NCBI GenBank assembly: GCA_964372115.1
Contig: CAYJPN010000007.1
Location: 1 to 64,000 of the forward strand
Direction of reading: 5' to 3'
Origin: CG2-30-36-16 sp964372115
GTDB lineage: Bacteria > Bacteroidota > Ignavibacteria > Ignavibacteriales > Ignavibacteriaceae
DNA length: 64,000 nucleotides
Of the stretch, positions 63,543-64,000 are shown one piece after another. Both the position numbers and the translations under genes were made by a program. The stretch's first letter is position 1. Each line of letters opens with the position of its first letter. Below the pieces are notes generated by a model. The model saw nothing but the letters and a program-made list of their open reading frames with translations. It did not search any database and had not been told where the DNA came from.

Positions 63543-64000
63543 ATGATAATTGGAATAATTGCAAACACCACAAAAGTTAATGTTTTGGAAGTAGTTTCGA
63601 AACTTGTCGGGTTACTCAAACAAAACGGGTTCGAATATTTTATAAGCAATTCGCTTCTCCCCCAGCGGGAACAACTGCCATTTAAAATAAATAAATCGCT
63701 TTTTATAAGTGACGATAAAGTCTGCCAAAAAAGTGACATGATTATTTCAATCGGTGGTGACGGAACAATGCTTGCTACAGCATTTAAGGCGCAATTTTAT
63801 GACAAACCTGTACTCGGGTTAAACTTCGGTAAACTCGGTTTTCTGGCTGAAGCAAATGTAAACCAGATGGAAGAATTTATTGAAGAAATAAAAAAAGGGA
63901 AATACGAAATTGAAGAAAGAATGCTTATAACAGCCGATTGTTCAAACTATAAGGTTGAAACTCTTTATGCAATAAACGATATAGTTATTGATAAGGGAGG
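63543..64000 (+). CDS. nadK: NAD kinase, 5' part (runs off window)
   Basis: The first 152 codons of NAD kinase, which makes NADP from NAD and ATP (or polyphosphate). The start ATG 63543 gives MIIGIIANTTK. The catalytic motif GGDGT is at residues 71-75 (MIISIGGDGTMLATAF), followed by the family segment PVLGLNFGKLGFLAEAN and a lid region (EERMLITADC). The characteristic YAINDIVIDKGG is the last segment visible, corresponding to the second half of the nucleotide-binding site (ALNE/ND motif). The rest lies beyond the right edge. It is closely linked to the DUF1844-like gene. Confidence 0.92.
   Translation, partial: MIIGIIANTTKVNVLEVVSKLVGLLKQNGFEYFISNSLLPQREQLPFKINKSLFISDDKVCQKSDMIISIGGDGTMLATAFKAQFYDKPVLGLNFGKLGFLAEANVNQMEEFIEEIKKGKYEIEERMLITADCSNYKVETLYAINDIVIDKG

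Overview
The window looks like a chromosomal contig from an uncultured or poorly known member of the Ignavibacteria/Ignavibacteriales (Bacteroidota-Chlorobiota group). The grounds are AT-rich DNA, several secreted proteins ending in the type IX secretion (T9SS) type A sorting domain with the typical NYPNPFNPST motif, a PorV/PorQ-family outer-membrane protein, DUF5916 and LVIVD-type proteins, and intergenic repeats of kinds common in such genomes. This taxonomic placement is inference. No rRNA, tRNA, CRISPR array, phage or insertion sequence was recognised. About 43 protein genes were identified, two of them apparently broken and one running off the right edge.

Layout. 1-870: a 21-bp tandem repeat at the left edge and two copies of a roughly 120-bp hairpin-forming repeat, with no confident complete gene. 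875-12222: U32 peptidase, a T9SS cargo protein, a YeeZ-like epimerase with a DUF2721 protein, a six-PAS hybrid histidine kinase followed by a lipoprotein, and an acyl-CoA carboxylase carboxyltransferase with its biotin carrier. 12529-18077: DPP-IV-type peptidase, double GNAT protein, methyltransferase and O-antigen ligase-like protein. 18497-26511: a hexamer microsatellite, a PQQ-type propeller lipoprotein, a T9SS cargo, a PorV/PorQ protein, an NRDE/NAD(P)-binding/DUF427 cluster and a DUF5916 protein. 26780-33956: an unknown helical protein, then the archaeal-type amidotransferase pair gatE-gatD, then a membrane-anchored CHASE2 sigma-54 activator. 34214-46793: a putative barrel protein, a 1551-residue lamin-tail-domain protein, an SDR, an LVIVD propeller, an unusual barrel-SppA fusion, a DUF4440-like lipoprotein and glutamate dehydrogenase. 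47260-54509: secreted T9SS-type genes, two of them remnants, and a large secreted trypsin-like protease. 54588-63241: a surface-polysaccharide locus with an initiating sugar transferase, four glycosyltransferases, a DUF268 protein and a flippase. The window ends with a DUF1844-like protein and the start of NAD kinase.

How the genes fit together. Much of the window is devoted to the cell surface: secreted T9SS cargo, outer-membrane barrels, extracellular peptidases, and a polysaccharide pathway that begins with the polyprenyl-phosphate sugar transferase, extends with the glycosyltransferases and is flipped by the Wzx-like protein. An O-antigen ligase-like gene lies separately at 16893-18077.

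The most notable find is gatE-gatD (27980-31281), a complete pair with intact GatD catalytic residues and a 4-bp overlap. This amidotransferase type is classically regarded as archaeal. Other unusual items are the SppA fused to a predicted N-terminal beta-barrel, a CHASE2-AAA+ activator with a GAFTSA variant and no recognisable Fis helix-turn-helix, an internally deleted YCF48/T9SS gene beside an intact paralogue, and a glycosyltransferase whose only family-consistent start is CTG.
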